Source of the DNA: Rickettsia typhi
GTDB lineage: Bacteria; Pseudomonadota; Alphaproteobacteria; Rickettsiales; UBA1997
NCBI GenBank assembly: GCA_945903615.1
Contig: CAMDOL010000047.1
Span: forward strand, 1 to 10,591
Length of the DNA stretch: 10,591 bases
Reading direction: 5' to 3'
Part shown: positions 9,297 through 10,591 of the stretch, piece by piece
How positions within the stretch are numbered: the first letter of the stretch is position 1
Layout: each line of letters begins with the position of its first letter
The notes under the pieces: model-generated
What the model was told of the DNA's origin: nothing
What the model saw: only the letters and a program-made list of their open reading frames with translations
The model's database searches: none
Position numbers and translations under genes: made by a program

Positions 9297-9501
9297 ATGA
9301 GTAAAAAGACTTTTGATAGAATAGACAGAATAGGCAAAAAACTAATAGAAATATTAAAACCAAGCGAACAAATGCGATTGTTGCGGTGAAAAAGAAAAAG
9401 TTTATCGTATGTTTGATATTGACGGATTAAATTTGGTAGAAGCTTTGGTTTGTTTGAGTTGTAGGGATGGAGAAATTCCTACAAAAGCAAATTTTGAATG
9501 A
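9297..9501 (+). pseudogene. Small four-cysteine (zinc-ribbon-like) reading frame with an apparent frameshift
   Basis: I do not recognise this gene. An ATG at 9297 opens a basic, helical-looking 30-residue frame starting MSKKTFDRIDRIGKKLIEIL, which stops at TGA 9387-9389. The next frame, from about 9373 to the TGA at 9499-9501, reads CDCCGEKEKVYRM, then a hydrophobic stretch with EALVCLSCRDG. The C-x-x-C and C-x-x-C pairs about 25 residues apart look like a small zinc ribbon. Dropping one A in the run before 9373 would join the two parts into one 67-residue protein with EQ directly in front of CDCC. This supports a single-base frameshift or a sequencing error. It lies 45 bp after gltX and just before the inverted-repeat element. 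A third frame stays open from 9467, so further decay is possible. It could also be chance open frame. Confidence 0.4.
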
Positions 9502-9513
9502 AGATATTAATTC

Positions 9514-9711
9514 GAGAGTGTTGCGCATAGATAGATTTTACAAAAAATATCAATTGCCGTCCACTTTAGTGGACGGTTATTAAGTTTCTAAAAAAGGGCT
9601 TTAGCCCAACAAAATAAATGATGCAGGGCTAAAGCCCATTTTTATTAATTTGTAACCGTCCACTAAAGTGGACGGCAATTGATTGATTTCTATCTACTGT
9701 GTAACACTCTC
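9514..9711. repeat. ~198-bp compound inverted-repeat element (MITE- or REP-pair-like)
   Basis: The two halves, 9514-9607 and 9626-9711, are imperfect reverse complements of each other. The outer ends are GAGAGTGTT (9514-9522) and AACACTCTC (9703-9711), followed by related TAGATAG tracts. Inside, a 30-bp stretch matches perfectly between 9550-9579 and 9653-9682. Each arm contains two local palindromes. CCGTCCACTTTAGTGGACGG lies at 9557-9576, with its partner CCGTCCACTAAAGTGGACGG at 9656-9675. GGGCTTTAGCCC lies at 9596-9607, with GGGCTAAAGCCC at 9626-9637. No transposase is encoded, and no clear target-site duplication flanks it. The structure fits a non-autonomous mobile element or a paired repetitive extragenic palindrome. 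Confidence 0.85.
9590..9643. terminator. Bidirectional terminator-like core of the inverted-repeat element
   Basis: AAAAAAGGGCTTTAGCCC (9590-9607) and GGGCTAAAGCCCATTTTT (9626-9643) are reverse complements with a single mismatch, around an 18-nt loop. Each half also contains its own GGGCT/AGCCC palindrome. The GC stem flanked by an A-tract on one side and a T-tract on the other is the layout of an intrinsic terminator on both strands. It could end transcription coming from gltX before fumC. Confidence 0.45.
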
Positions 9712-9800
9712 AAGAATATAATTGTTTTAAAGCTGATGATAAAAGAGAGCAAAAATCCAATAAAACTATCGAATATTTGCACTATGTAAATTGTCGCTAA
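9705..9800 (+). other. Short open stretch after the repeat element, possible gene remnant
   Basis: Directly after a stop inside the right arm, 31 codons stay open to the TAA at 9798-9800. They read HSQEYNCFKADDKREQKSNK and then TIEYLHYVNCR. The composition is protein-like and contains two cysteines. There is no start codon at its beginning and nothing recognisable in it. It might be the 3' end of the small gene at 9297-9501, displaced by insertion of the repeat element. It could also be chance. The rest of the spacer up to 9863 shows nothing further. Confidence 0.2.
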
Positions 9801-9863
9801 ATCCAATTAAAGACTTACCCAAAACTACCTCCATTTCTATTAAATATAAAAATCAAATAAATT

Positions 9864-10591
9864 ATGCAAAATCAACAAAATTTTCGTTTAGAATCAGATT
9901 CCTTCGGTGAAATAAAAGTTCCCGCAGATGCTTATTACGGCGCGCAGACCCAGCGTTCGGTGCAAAATTTCCCCATTTGCCATAATAATGCAGGGCATAA
10001 AATGCCAAAAGAAGTTATTTATGCAATGCTGTTGATAAAAAAAGCTTCGGCACTTACTAATAAAGAATTAATGGCTATCGACCCAAATTCTATAGAGTTT
10101 AAGAAATTTTCTCCTGAAATTGCTGATAAAATTATTGATGCGGTGGATACAATAATTTCAAGGTTTGATTGGTTCTATGAACATCATTTCCCCTTGGTTG
10201 TTTGGCAAACTGGTTCTGGCACTCAAACCAATATGAATGTTAATGAGGTAATCGCCTCAGTGGCGAATGAAAAGGTGAGCGGGCAAAAAGGCGGCAAAAG
10301 CCCAGTTCACCCCAATGATCATTGTAATTTAGGGCAAAGCTCAAATGATACTTTTCCAACTGCAATGAATGTGGCAACGGTTTTGGCGGTTTATGAAAAA
10401 CTTTTGCCAACTTTGGTCAGCTTTGCCAATGAGCTTGGCGCCAAAGAAAATGAATTTAAAAATATTGTGAAGATTGGCAGAACCCACACCCAAGACGCAA
10501 CACCTGTCACCTTAGGGCAAGAATTTTCTGCTTATAAAGTTCAAATTCAAACTGCGGCAGTTTTTGTTTCTCAAGCAATTGCCTATTGCGT
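9864..10591 (+). CDS. fumC: Fumarate hydratase class II, N-terminal half (cut by window edge)
   Basis: This TCA-cycle enzyme reversibly hydrates fumarate to L-malate. It is an iron-free homotetramer of the fumarase/aspartase superfamily. The 242 complete codons visible are roughly half the usual ~460. The start is the ATG at 9864, giving the standard beginning FRLESDSFGEIKVPADAYYGAQTQRS. GSGTQTNMNVNEV lies at about 117-129 and HPNDHCNLGQSSNDTFPTAMN at about 149-169. KIGRTHTQDATPVTLGQEFSAY follows, with the catalytic His of the HTQDA motif at about residue 208. The GSxxMPxKxNP signature with the catalytic serine lies beyond the window. In the HPND stretch the residues HCNLG replace the commoner DVNKS/HVNMS type, a mild variation. 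No clear Shine-Dalgarno is present. The wording of the motifs favours fumarase over aspartase, but aspartate ammonia-lyase is the nearest alternative. Confidence 0.95.
   Translation, partial: MQNQQNFRLESDSFGEIKVPADAYYGAQTQRSVQNFPICHNNAGHKMPKEVIYAMLLIKKASALTNKELMAIDPNSIEFKKFSPEIADKIIDAVDTIISRFDWFYEHHFPLVVWQTGSGTQTNMNVNEVIASVANEKVSGQKGGKSPVHPNDHCNLGQSSNDTFPTAMNVATVLAVYEKLLPTLVSFANELGAKENEFKNIVKIGRTHTQDATPVTLGQEFSAYKVQIQTAAVFVSQAIAYC

Noticed and set aside
9387..9389. Reading TGA as tryptophan to extend the small frame at 9297
   Set aside because: TGA is the natural stop of lpxD here and tryptophans are encoded by TGG, so the standard code applies. A frameshift explains the cysteine-rich continuation better.
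9557..9675. Repeated palindromes that might suggest a CRISPR array
   Set aside because: There are only two copies of each motif, in opposite orientation and without regularly spaced unique spacers, and no cas gene is nearby.
9253..9863. A tRNA or other structured RNA gene in the gltX-fumC spacer
   Set aside because: No cloverleaf with a T-arm GTTC-type motif is visible, and the strong secondary structure is explained by the inverted-repeat element.

Overview
The window is about 10.6 kb of AT-rich bacterial DNA with tightly packed, ordinary bacterial genes. It uses the standard bacterial code, since TGA is the genuine stop of lpxD. Lipid A synthesis (lpxD), an outer-membrane porin, ApaG and a VirB11-type ATPase mark a Gram-negative proteobacterium. 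The low GC, weak Shine-Dalgarno sites and a free-standing VirB11 fit an alphaproteobacterium, perhaps of the Rickettsiales or Holosporales type. That placement is inference from gene content and style, not from a phylogenetic marker.

Layout, left to right. 1-468 (-): the 5' part of folC, running off the left edge. 469-607: a divergent spacer with a short direct repeat. 608-2203 (+): a signal-peptide porin. 2229-3293 (+): a VirB11-family ATPase, 25 bp behind the porin. 3300-4382 (-): tgt, convergent with virB11 across 6 bp. 4383-4508: a divergent spacer with a 41-bp near-perfect palindrome. 4509-5546 (+): lpxD. 5539-5934 (-): apaG, overlapping the lpxD tail by 8 bp. 5981-7708 (-): a GspE/PilB-type ATPase just upstream of apaG. 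7709-7851: a divergent promoter spacer. 7852-9252 (+): gltX. 9253-9863: a 611-bp stretch without an intact gene, holding a frameshifted small cysteine-rich reading frame and a ~198-bp compound inverted-repeat element. 9864-10591 (+): the 5' half of a class II fumarase gene (fumC), running off the right edge.

The genes do not form one pathway. Most are housekeeping: folate, tRNA queuosine, lipid A, tRNA charging and the TCA cycle. They are interspersed with two secretion/pilus-type ATPases, each separated from the rest of its machine. I see no new multi-gene system. The parts most worth a second look are non-coding: the nested inverted-repeat element between gltX and fumC, the palindrome between tgt and lpxD, and the decayed or frameshifted small gene beside the element.
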